Origin: Emcibacteraceae bacterium
GTDB lineage: Bacteria; Pseudomonadota; Alphaproteobacteria; Sphingomonadales; Emcibacteraceae
Direction: 5' to 3'
DNA: 5,376 nt
Assembly (NCBI GenBank): GCA_016763335.1
Contig: JAESUD010000336.1
Location: 1-5,376 of the forward strand
Shown here: positions 1-5,376 of the stretch, one piece after another
Numbering within the stretch: position 1 is the stretch's first letter
How the letters are laid out: each line of letters starts with the position of its first letter
Notes under the pieces: generated by a model
Database searches by the model: none
What the model was told of the DNA's origin: nothing
The model's input: the letters and a program-made list of their open reading frames with translations, nothing else
Made by a program: the position numbers and the translations under genes

Positions 1-44
1 AAAACTGGTTTATTTAAAATATTATTCGTCATGATGCTATCCAT
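1..44 (-). CDS. Possible 5' end of a next gene, cut by the window edge
   Basis: After the EpsI-domain stop (53-55), an ATG occurs 8 nt downstream and the frame stays open to the window edge, reading MDSIMTNNILNKPV. A second in-frame ATG (30-32) has a GGAT sequence about 8 nt upstream and is an equally good start. Only 10 to 14 residues are visible, too few to assign a family. The close spacing suggests co-transcription with the exosortase gene. Confidence 0.35.
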   Translation of the reverse strand, partial: MDSIMTNNILNKPV

Positions 45-52
45 CTATATTA

Positions 53-499
53 TTAATTTGGTAAATAATCAGGCAAGCTTGGTGCCACATTATCAATAAA
101 TCTTCTTATTCTTTTATCTGCAAATTCAACTGTTTCATCTTCAAAAACCGGTGTGGTAATTCTGACAAGTGAACCGTCGGTTCGGTTCATAAATATTGCA
201 TCCTTTACCAGATGCCATTTCATAATATATTCATTTGAAATTTTACGGCCGCGTTGGTCAAACCAATAATAAACCAGTTGTTTGGACCGGTCCCGCTCAA
301 TTATAGCACGATTTACAGGCATTGGTTCACTTTCACCACGGACATCGATTTCAAGTCGGTCAAATTCTGTTATTAACCACCCGCCCCCAGGAATACAAAC
401 ACGCGGGGAATGCGGCGAGACACCTTTTCTTTGTGATGAATAATAGGCCACGTAAAGATTAACAGGGCGGTTTAATTCCGGTGTCCGGTAATCGGCCAT
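53..499 (-). CDS. EpsI-type C-terminal domain of exosortase XrtD, cut off by an in-frame stop
   Basis: This is the periplasmic EpsI-family domain that, in XrtD proteins, is normally fused behind the membrane exosortase. Seen: SPHSP (residues 28-32), CIPGGGW (35-41), YYWFDQRGR (77-85) and RTDG (106-109), all hallmarks of the family. The first ATG is at 499, but the same frame is open from 604, and those 35 start-less codons read RFRFVSFPGELNGW then LDSNVEQALGLDDYI, which is the conserved beginning of the EpsI domain (F..FP..L..W, DDY). There is no ATG, GTG or TTG in that stretch, so starting at 499 would drop conserved sequence. I infer that this is the second half of one broken gene rather than an independent gene. 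Its biochemical role in the family is not settled; it is thought to assist exosortase action. Domain assignment is confident; independent expression is doubtful. Confidence 0.85.
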   Translation of the reverse strand: MADYRTPELNRPVNLYVAYYSSQRKGVSPHSPRVCIPGGGWLITEFDRLEIDVRGESEPMPVNRAIIERDRSKQLVYYWFDQRGRKISNEYIMKWHLVKDAIFMNRTDGSLVRITTPVFEDETVEFADKRIRRFIDNVAPSLPDYLPN

Positions 500-604
500 T
501 ATATAATCATCAAGTCCAAGGGCCTGTTCAACATTGCTATCAAGATAGGATGTTCTTGATTTCCAACCATTTAGTTCTCCGGGAAAGGAAACAAACCTAA
601 AACG

Positions 605-607
605 TTA
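605..607 (-). other. In-frame TAA separating the exosortase and EpsI domains
   Basis: The minus strand reads ACC CCC TAA CGT TTT AGG, and the codons on both sides are in one frame: IEQTP, stop, RFRFVSFPG. A single substitution (for example GAA, CAA or AAA to TAA) explains it; a single-base indel would have moved the frame. Removing this stop gives about 504 residues from the TTG start, or about 527 with the likely N-terminal extension, close to what I expect for fused XrtD proteins. Confidence 0.8.
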
Positions 608-1567
608 GGGGGTCTGTTCAATTCTATCGGTAATGTTAAAAGTAACCACCATAGTAACGGCTATTAAACCAGCCGATATTGCTAATGGCAAAACGTTGCG
701 GCCGACAAGCGATTGAACCTTGCTTGGTACGGCAATTTCAGGAAGGTCAAATAAGTCAAAGAAATCACCCTTCGCACTGATTTTTGTAAATAACCACACT
801 TCACCGCAAAGAATAGCCGCGCAGGCCATAAAGATAACCCAACCTTCAAAATAATGAAGCAAGCCATCCGCCATGCCACCACCCCAATATTCAACAAGAA
901 CACCGACCATACCAATACGGAAACTGTTCATTAAAATAGTGATAGGAATGGTTGATAAAAATACGATTGTCCGTTGCCAAAGTGGTGCTTTGAATAAATA
1001 AGCTATTAAAAAACCAAGACTTGTAAGGGGGTATAAGTAACGAAGGCCACTACAGGCATCGACCACTTGAAGTTTATAACTACCTAGATCAATGACATTT
1101 CCTTCTAGAAATACCGGAATGCCGAATACCCGAATGAAGAACACACCGAGTTCAGACGATATTAGTTGTAAGCGCCATGACATAATTGAATCAAGGAAAT
1201 AAGGCATCGGGATAGCAAATAATAAAAACAGAATTGGTAAAGTCGTCAACCGCAATAACGCCATGCCGCCAAACACAAGAGAAATTCCAAGAAGTGATAA
1301 AATAAAACCCGTCTGGACGAGAATAAAAATTGCGCTAAGCTCACCTATTAATAACATAAACGCAGACATCAGGATGAGTATTAACCCTGACCACATAGGC
1401 TTTCCAATGCTTGCTGCAAGGGCATCACGGCGATCATAAAGCATCCATAATGATATGGCCGGAATTAAAAAGCCGTGACTATATTCTTCCTGGGTCATCC
1501 ACCGACCATACTGGTTCAGCAAACCGCCACTAAAGGCAGCAAAACTAAATATAAGAGACGTGCCCAA
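605..1567 (-). CDS. xrtD: Exosortase XrtD (VPLPA-CTERM type), membrane domain; prematurely stopped
   Basis: Exosortases are polytopic inner-membrane cysteine proteases/transpeptidases that recognise a C-terminal sorting signal on exported proteins; the XrtD subfamily pairs with VPLPA-CTERM signals. Seen: EYSHGFLIP (28-36), typical of exosortase N-termini; DACSGLRYLYPL (170-181) with the catalytic Cys172; MNSFRIG (213-219) with Arg217; LLHYFEGWVIF (236-246) with His238. These give the Cys-Arg-His set. About eight hydrophobic segments span the protein, and a last helix (about 291-310) leads to a periplasmic tail. The frame ends at TAA (605-607), exactly where family members continue into the EpsI domain, which follows in the same frame. 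The listed start is TTG at 1567 with no clear Shine-Dalgarno. The frame is open to 1642 and the first membrane helix seems to begin upstream (KQIPVHFLLLG), so the real N-terminus is probably about 20 residues longer. XrtD is chosen over XrtA from the LYPLTSLGF and TIPITILMNSFRIG segments. Confidence 0.88.
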   Translation of the reverse strand: MGTSLIFSFAAFSGGLLNQYGRWMTQEEYSHGFLIPAISLWMLYDRRDALAASIGKPMWSGLILILMSAFMLLIGELSAIFILVQTGFILSLLGISLVFGGMALLRLTTLPILFLLFAIPMPYFLDSIMSWRLQLISSELGVFFIRVFGIPVFLEGNVIDLGSYKLQVVDACSGLRYLYPLTSLGFLIAYLFKAPLWQRTIVFLSTIPITILMNSFRIGMVGVLVEYWGGGMADGLLHYFEGWVIFMACAAILCGEVWLFTKISAKGDFFDLFDLPEIAVPSKVQSLVGRNVLPLAISAGLIAVTMVVTFNITDRIEQTP

Positions 1568-1745
1568 TAGCAGAAAATGAACAGGAATCTGCTTAATAAT
1601 ACTTTGTGATGTACTCTGAGAAATAATACTATTCCATTTGTTTTATTATTATAATTTATAAGTTGGCGGGATTATTACAAAAAAAGGTAAAAAAATAGTG
1701 TATTTATATCTATTTATTATTCTACTCAATTGATTTTATACATTA
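1568..1745 (-). other. AT-rich gap upstream of xrtD; no clear promoter or terminator
   Basis: Between the stop of the WecG-STAS gene and the TTG start of xrtD. The left part (to 1642) is probably xrtD coding sequence: SIISQSTSQ then KQIPVHFLLL in the exosortase frame. An ATG at 1635-1637 is one base out of that frame and meets TAG after one codon. The rest is AT-rich. TATAAT (1648-1653) and TATAAA (1655-1660) on the minus strand could serve as a -10 element, but the only TTG-like -35 (TTGTAA, 1675-1680) is at wrong spacing (21 or 14 nt). I see no stem-loop plus U-tract terminator. Whether xrtD has its own promoter is open. Confidence 0.3.
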
Positions 1746-2834
1746 TTATGTTTTTTGCACCATAAAGTTTAAATTATTCAATTGAAAAATACGCATTATA
1801 AAACTGTTAGCATTTGTAATATTCAAGTGACAATTAATTTGGTCCATATCGACCCAGCAAGATAATAACAATCCCAATATTGATTGATCAATGTAACTAA
1901 CGCCTGCAAAGTCTATTTTTATATCTTTTTTGTTCTGGATCATTTGTGACAGAATATCTTTTATTTCATTATATTTAATGGCGGTTATGTCCCCTTTTAG
2001 GGTCATATGATTTTTAGCCAAATCCTTATCTATAAACGCACTTGTGTGCCCCCTGCTACGTTTTATGATTGAACGGCACGGTAATATATTGCTTATGAGC
2101 AGCTTAATAAATTCTGTGCCATCCTGCCAATAACGTGCAAATAATTGTGGTTCTTCTTTGATCCGCCACAACCATTCCATATGTAATTTTTGCACCCATA
2201 TCGGTGCACGCTTTACATTGCCGGCTATAAAATTAACCACAGCCCCTAAGTGGCTAATGACATTGGCGTGAAGTTTTTGACGGTTTTCTTCTATCCACGC
2301 CTGTCCTTTTTGCGCGCCGAGCGACACAATAATAAACTCTGGACCAGCTTTATTAATTTTATTGATGACTTTTTCACTGCTCATATCATCAAGAGTACCA
2401 AACCCCGGATTTAAAAAACCGACGCTTTTTAAGCCCGCATTTTCTTGTAACAACACATTATGGGCTTTTTCTGCAATACCGTCTTGTCCACCAAAGAAAA
2501 AAACTTTAATAGGTTTCTTTTTGCATTGTTCATTATTTCTAAGCTGATCGATCAAACTCGACCCTGCCACACGTTCCTTAATGGGTATATTAAGCAATTT
2601 ACACATAAAAACGATGGGCATGCCATCGGCAATGCTAAGGTCTGAATTTAAAACTGATTGTTGAAAAGCTTTATTCTTCTGACTGGCAATTAAAAAATTT
2701 AAATTGGGCGTTGATAAAAATAATTGTTTGTCATCCTCAATTGCTTTTCGTATCGCCCTCACCGTTTGCTGCATATCAACGGCATCAAAACTTAAACCAA
2801 GTAGATTATATATATTACGGTCAATCATTATCAT
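1746..2834 (-). CDS. WecG/TagA/CpsF-family (GT26) glycosyltransferase fused to a C-terminal STAS-like domain
   Basis: The GT26 family transfers a sugar from a UDP donor (for example ManNAc or ManNAcA) to a polyprenyl-linked acceptor at the cytoplasmic membrane face. Residues 1-245 carry the family pattern: STPNLNFL (41-48, conserved Thr42 and Asn44), ADGMPIV (69-75, with catalytic-type Asp70), FFFGG (112-116), SLGAQKGQAW (171-180, corresponding to lGxPkqExW), HLGAVVNFIAGNVKRAP (195-211) and the closing EWLWRIKEEPQLFARYW (220-236). The enzyme alone is normally about 240-260 residues. Here a linker (about 250-275) is followed by about 85 more residues that look like a STAS fold: a beta strand HMTLKGDITA, helix, DIKIDFAGVSYIDQSILGLLL (304 onward) and a closing strand and helix ending LNNLNF. 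The position of the phosphorylatable Ser in SpoIIAA (DSSG) is Gln317 here. ATG at 2834 overlaps the upstream GT2 gene by 14 nt (ATG at 2826-2828 is an alternative), so translation is probably coupled. The exact sugar cannot be told. Confidence 0.9.
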   Translation of the reverse strand: MIMIDRNIYNLLGLSFDAVDMQQTVRAIRKAIEDDKQLFLSTPNLNFLIASQKNKAFQQSVLNSDLSIADGMPIVFMCKLLNIPIKERVAGSSLIDQLRNNEQCKKKPIKVFFFGGQDGIAEKAHNVLLQENAGLKSVGFLNPGFGTLDDMSSEKVINKINKAGPEFIIVSLGAQKGQAWIEENRQKLHANVISHLGAVVNFIAGNVKRAPIWVQKLHMEWLWRIKEEPQLFARYWQDGTEFIKLLISNILPCRSIIKRSRGHTSAFIDKDLAKNHMTLKGDITAIKYNEIKDILSQMIQNKKDIKIDFAGVSYIDQSILGLLLSCWVDMDQINCHLNITNANSFIMRIFQLNNLNFMVQKT

Positions 2835-3744
2835 GAGTTTTTAACCAGAATTTATATTTTGCTTGATTGATTTCGGCAATTGCCTGTTTTTTACCAACCC
2901 TTAGTACCCGGCGTTGGTATTTTTTAATGAAGTTGATCAATTTCTCATCTGACTGTTGCGGCGCGCCACTAATAAAACTTTTTATATATCCCCATGCCAT
3001 GGCAAAACCACCAATAATATATGGCGGGCGTATCATTCTATAGACGGCGGTAGCTAGAAAGTAGAGTAAACTGCTACCCATGTAATATTGACCATAACCA
3101 TGGCGCATACGGCCCGTTAAAATGCCCTGCTGACTTGATCCCATAGGCCTAAGGTGAATGAAACGAATATTTTCGTCGTCACTGCTTTTTGCAATCCAAC
3201 CTTGAAAACGGCAGCGATGGCAATCAATAGCATCCCACATTACCTCGCGCACGAAACCGCCTATTTCTTCAAAACATTGCCTGCGGTAAAATTTTGATGC
3301 ACCAACACACATTTCATCACCACATTTTTCACTTATTTGTTTACCGTCCGCAATATAATATGGCTTGCCGCTAAAACACCCTAACCTTGGGTTTTTCACC
3401 ATTTCGTCCATTAGGGCCTTAAAATAATCAGGTGGTAGAATTAAATCCATGTCCAGTTTACAGATATAATCATAATCAGATGCATTGACCGTATCATAAC
3501 CTTTATAAAATGCTTCTATCACACCGGGGCCAACGGCACGTTTTCCGCGATCTTGGTTTGTAATGACTTTGATCCAGTCATGTTTTTTTACATATTCTGC
3601 AATAATGCTAGGCGTTTTGTCGCTTGAGCCATCATCAACAATAATCCATTTATCCGGCAAAATACTTTGGGAGACGACACTGTCTAGCGTCTGCCTCATA
3701 AATTTTGCCTCGTTACGGCATGGTGATATTATTAAATAGGACAT
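2821..3744 (-). CDS. GT2-family glycosyltransferase, membrane-associated
   Basis: Predicted inverting GT-A fold enzyme that adds one sugar from a nucleotide-sugar to a lipid-linked exopolysaccharide intermediate. Seen: ISPCRNEAKFM near the N-terminus (6-16), VDDGSSDKT (36-44) of the nucleotide-binding site, KLDMDL (96-101) with the metal-binding DxD (Asp98, Asp100), GGFVREVMWDAID (162-174) matching the acceptor/catalytic-base region, and a basic GRMRHGYGQYY segment (211-221). A hydrophobic stretch (about 224-258) around RMIRPPYIIGG probably anchors it to the membrane. The basic C-terminal tail (KKYQRRVLRVGKK) looks cytoplasmic. Length 307 is normal for the family. The ATG at 3744 follows the GT4 stop by 9 nt, and its stop lies inside the WecG-STAS gene, so it is the middle gene of a tight glycosyltransferase set. 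No frame break or missing key residue is seen. Sugar specificity cannot be read from the sequence. Confidence 0.9.
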   Translation of the reverse strand: MSYLIISPCRNEAKFMRQTLDSVVSQSILPDKWIIVDDGSSDKTPSIIAEYVKKHDWIKVITNQDRGKRAVGPGVIEAFYKGYDTVNASDYDYICKLDMDLILPPDYFKALMDEMVKNPRLGCFSGKPYYIADGKQISEKCGDEMCVGASKFYRRQCFEEIGGFVREVMWDAIDCHRCRFQGWIAKSSDDENIRFIHLRPMGSSQQGILTGRMRHGYGQYYMGSSLLYFLATAVYRMIRPPYIIGGFAMAWGYIKSFISGAPQQSDEKLINFIKKYQRRVLRVGKKQAIAEINQAKYKFWLKTHDND

Positions 3745-3753
3745 ATATTTTTC

Positions 3754-4954
3754 TTATTCATTAAACAGGACTTCAAGTCGGTCAATATTAACATCCCGAC
3801 CAAATTCCTGCACGACATGCTTTGCCGCATTATCTGTTAAACTATTTTGAAGTTGACGCTTTTCTATCGCGTCAGCCAGTTCTTCAGCACTTTCTGGTGT
3901 TACTAACAACCCGGTTTCACCGTGGATTACCAGTTCCGGAATGCCTGATATTTTTGTTGTGATAACCGGAACTCCCAGCATCATCGCTTCCATCAATACT
4001 ACCGGAATACCGTCCATATCGCCGTTACTGTCCTTTTGACATGCTAGAACAAATATATCATGTTCACTCATCCATGATGCCACTTGGGAATTTTCAAGTG
4101 CACCAACCATCACAACACGGTCAGATATATCAAGTTCTTTAATTTTTTGTGTAATTTTACTTTGCTCAGGTCCATCGCCAGCGATCGACAACTTTACTGC
4201 CAGCCCTCTTTTCTTTAATATCGCCACCGCCTCAATCAGTGTTGGCATACCCTTTTTTTCAACAAGCCGCCCGAGCGAACAAATACGAATTTCATCACGG
4301 GTGTTTTTTTTATTCTCGCCTAGGGTAAGATTAACACCGCAGCGGACAATGCGAATTTTATCCTCATTCATTCCTATATCTTTTAAAAAACGTTTATTGA
4401 AGTCGGAAATAGTGATGAAATATTTTGCCCGGTCTGCTTTTCTATTCAATATAAGACCGTGTTCAAATATATCATTTGCATGCGATGTTAATGTAAAAGG
4501 GATACCTGAAACTGCGGATGCATACATCGCCACCTGTGTAGGCACATTTGCGAAATGCGCATGGATATGTTCTGTTCCGTTTTTGCCAAGTATCACCGCA
4601 GCACGGCACCCTGCTAAAAACTGATAAATTAATTTATAGGCTGGTAGTTTTATAAGCCCTACATGGAAAAAGTCTGAAATCAACCAGCCCAACCCTTTAA
4701 AAGTTCCCGACTTTGTAAATAAACAAATAAAAAATGAAATAATAAAATGAACGATACCTTCACGGTATAAATAATGAACGGATCCCATTTTATCTTTAAC
4801 ACTCACCGATACCTGATCCGGTTCATGTATTGATAATGGAAAGACATTATAACCCCGTTCGCGCAGTGCAAATATTTCATTATAAACAAAGGTTTCCGAT
4901 AATGCCGGAATTGCAGGTGCCAGATAGGCTATATTTTTTTTTCTGACCTGACAT
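3754..4954 (-). CDS. GT4-family (WcaL/AmsK-like) glycosyltransferase, frameshifted at an A9 run after codon 4
   Basis: Retaining GT-B glycosyltransferase of the colanic-acid WcaL type, expected to extend the EPS repeat unit at the cytoplasmic face. Numbering from GTG at 4806 (350 residues): HIHAHFA (80-86), SHANDIF (108-114), GRLVEKKG (179-186), AGDGPE (209-214), and DGIPVVLMEAM (265-275) as the EX7E-type motif, with Asp265 in place of the first Glu. The family N-terminus is missing from that start. It lies upstream in the same frame, 4807-4935: NIAYLAPAIPALSETF, then ALRERGYNVFPLS. That frame has no start codon before its TAA (4957-4959). The natural ATG (4952-4954), 2 nt after the upstream stop, leads into CAG plus nine A and is out of frame, giving a 24-residue product ending at 4880. 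With eight A the protein would be MSGQKKNIAYLAP onward, 399 residues, normal for the family. As given, only a truncated GTG-started form could be made without slippage; it would lack the first Rossmann strand. Confidence 0.85.
4934..4942 (-). repeat. A9 homopolymer that breaks the GT4 reading frame
   Basis: Nine T on the plus strand (nine A in the mRNA) directly after ATG TCA GGT CAG. The downstream conserved frame needs 8 A (or 8 plus or minus a multiple of 3). Long A runs are classic sites for replication slippage (phase variation), for transcriptional slippage, and for sequencing miscounts. Confidence 0.75.
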
Positions 4955-4956
4955 GA

Positions 4957-5184
4957 TTAAACTTTGTTTTTTGAAGTTGATTTTGCCGGTATTCCAACAA
5001 CGGTGTCATTGATAGCTATATCACCAAGAGTAATACCTCCAAGTAGTTTAGCCCCTGCGCCAATACCGACATTTTTGAGTGATATAAAATTTCTAATAAT
5101 GCGTATTAAACTTCCACTGGGATCAGAAAACTGCCGTGGTTTTTCTTTTATCCAATCTGGTTTATCAGCAAATACATCAGACAT
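4957..5184 (-). pseudogene. Core-deleted remnant of a serine O-acetyltransferase-like (hexapeptide) enzyme
   Basis: The 75-residue open frame has two recognisable ends of a CysE-like left-handed beta-helix acetyltransferase. Residues 1-36 (ADKPDWIKEKPRQFSDPSG, then LIRIIRNF) resemble the helical N-terminus of short EPS-linked SATs. Residues 39-69 (VGIGAGAKLLGGITLGD, then IAINDTVVGIPAKS) match the C-terminal coils and the vvGvPAK closing motif. The middle, about 100 residues of hexapeptide coils with the catalytic His and Asp, is absent, and the usual iGAnavVl coil between GGITLGD and the last segment is also missing. Such enzymes are normally about 170-200 residues or more, so acetyltransferase activity is not expected. 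Start ATG at 5184 follows directly on an in-frame TAA; GCGGGA lies about 11 nt upstream. Its stop is 2 nt before the GT4 ATG, so the frame may still serve for translational coupling. A small expressed protein cannot be excluded. Confidence 0.6.
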
Positions 5185-5213
5185 TTATTTATGTTTCCCG
5201 CAAAATTTCAACA

Positions 5214-5321
5214 TCATTTTTCATGACTATCTTTATATTCAATTAGGTCATGTTTAACACCACTCATGTTAACATATTGATACTTTAGAAATCCTAAAAA
5301 TTCGGGAAATTTATCAAACAT
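5214..5321 (-). CDS. Doubtful 35-residue ORF or C-terminal remnant
   Basis: A frame ending in TGA at 5214-5216 is open to the window edge. From ATG at 5321 it reads MFDKFPEFLGFLKYQYV, continuing to a hydrophilic end IEYKDSHEK. I do not recognise it. No Shine-Dalgarno is evident, and the frame also runs through the GGGGACAGGTTC motif upstream. It may be the tail of a gene lying to the right, a decayed fragment, or chance. Confidence 0.15.
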   Translation of the reverse strand: MFDKFPEFLGFLKYQYVNMSGVKHDLIEYKDSHEK

Positions 5322-5329
5322 GCAAAAAC

Positions 5330-5354
5330 AAGAAAATAAGAACCTGTCCCCTTT
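5330..5354. repeat. Possible REP/IS200-type (RAYT)-associated intergenic motif
   Basis: The minus strand reads AAAGGGGACAGGTTCTTATT followed by TTCTT. From memory, GGGGACAGGTT-type motifs recur in intergenic DNA of many bacteria, often near Y1-family (REP-associated tyrosine) transposase genes. No transposase is visible here, and no second copy is seen in the window. The identification is from recollection only. Confidence 0.3.
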
Positions 5355-5376
5355 TGAATAAGGTATGTTTAATTTT

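Noticed and set aside
682..915. 77-codon minus-strand ORF inside xrtD
   Set aside because: It overlaps the strongly supported exosortase frame in another register, has no recognisable motif and is a shadow ORF.
1648..1680. A sigma70-like promoter upstream of xrtD (TTGTAA with TATAAT or TATAAA)
   Set aside because: Spacing is 21 or 14 nt and the region is so AT-rich that such hexamers are expected by chance.
1725..1745. TCAATTGA palindrome after the WecG-STAS stop as a terminator
   Set aside because: The stem is only 4 bp, has no loop and no adjacent U-tract.
2362..2645. Two short plus-strand ORFs opposite the WecG-STAS gene
   Set aside because: They are antisense to a well-conserved coding region and their translations are low-complexity and unlike any family known to me.
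4301..4624. 107-codon plus-strand ORF
   Set aside because: It is antisense to the GT4 core with motifs HAHFA and GRLVEKKG; its translation looks like a reverse-complement shadow.
4964..5257. 97-codon plus-strand ORF
   Set aside because: It lies opposite the acetyltransferase remnant, whose GAGAKLLGG and VVGIPAK motifs are clearly on the minus strand.
5249..5275. Near-repeat CATGTTTAAC / CATGTTAAC with a GTTAAC palindrome, as a possible operator
   Set aside because: Only two short imperfect copies in AT-rich sequence; not enough to claim a binding site or attachment site.

Overview
The window is a stretch of an exopolysaccharide / exosortase locus with every recognisable gene on the minus strand, so transcription runs from the right edge to the left. 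Composition is AT-rich, roughly 40% GC by eye. The exosortase is of the XrtD type (VPLPA-CTERM-specific family), which is mostly known from Alphaproteobacteria. A fairly AT-rich alphaproteobacterium is therefore my best guess, made from family content only.

Layout in transcription order (right to left): (i) 5185-5376, a leader with no convincing gene, a 35-codon open frame and a GGGGACAGGTTC motif of the kind I associate with REP/IS200-type elements; (ii) 4957-5184, a 75-residue remnant of a serine-acetyltransferase-like (left-handed beta-helix) enzyme lacking its catalytic core; (iii) 3754-4954, a WcaL-like GT4 glycosyltransferase whose true ATG lies 2 nt after the previous stop but is put out of frame by a run of nine A; (iv) 2821-3744, a GT2 glycosyltransferase; (v) 1746-2834, a WecG/TagA/CpsF glycosyltransferase carrying an extra C-terminal STAS-like domain, overlapping the GT2 gene by 14 nt; (vi) 1568-1745, an AT-rich gap; (vii) 605-1567 and 53-499, the membrane exosortase and its EpsI-type C-terminal domain, in one reading frame but separated by a single in-frame TAA at 605-607; (viii) 1-44, the probable start of another gene.

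Functionally, the GT4, GT2 and WecG-type enzymes would add sugars to a lipid-linked repeat unit on the cytoplasmic side of the inner membrane. XrtD would process and sort proteins with a C-terminal VPLPA-type signal, a system usually encoded beside EPS genes. Tight spacing (2 nt, 9 nt and a 14-nt overlap) supports one operon for the acetyltransferase remnant and the three glycosyltransferases.

The most notable features are the breaks: an A9 frameshift in the GT4 gene, an in-frame stop in xrtD, an uncertain xrtD start, and a core-deleted acetyltransferase. They fit a decaying or phase-variable surface-polysaccharide locus, but sequencing error cannot be excluded for the first two. The WecG-STAS fusion is the most interesting intact protein. 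I do not see evidence of a wholly new system.
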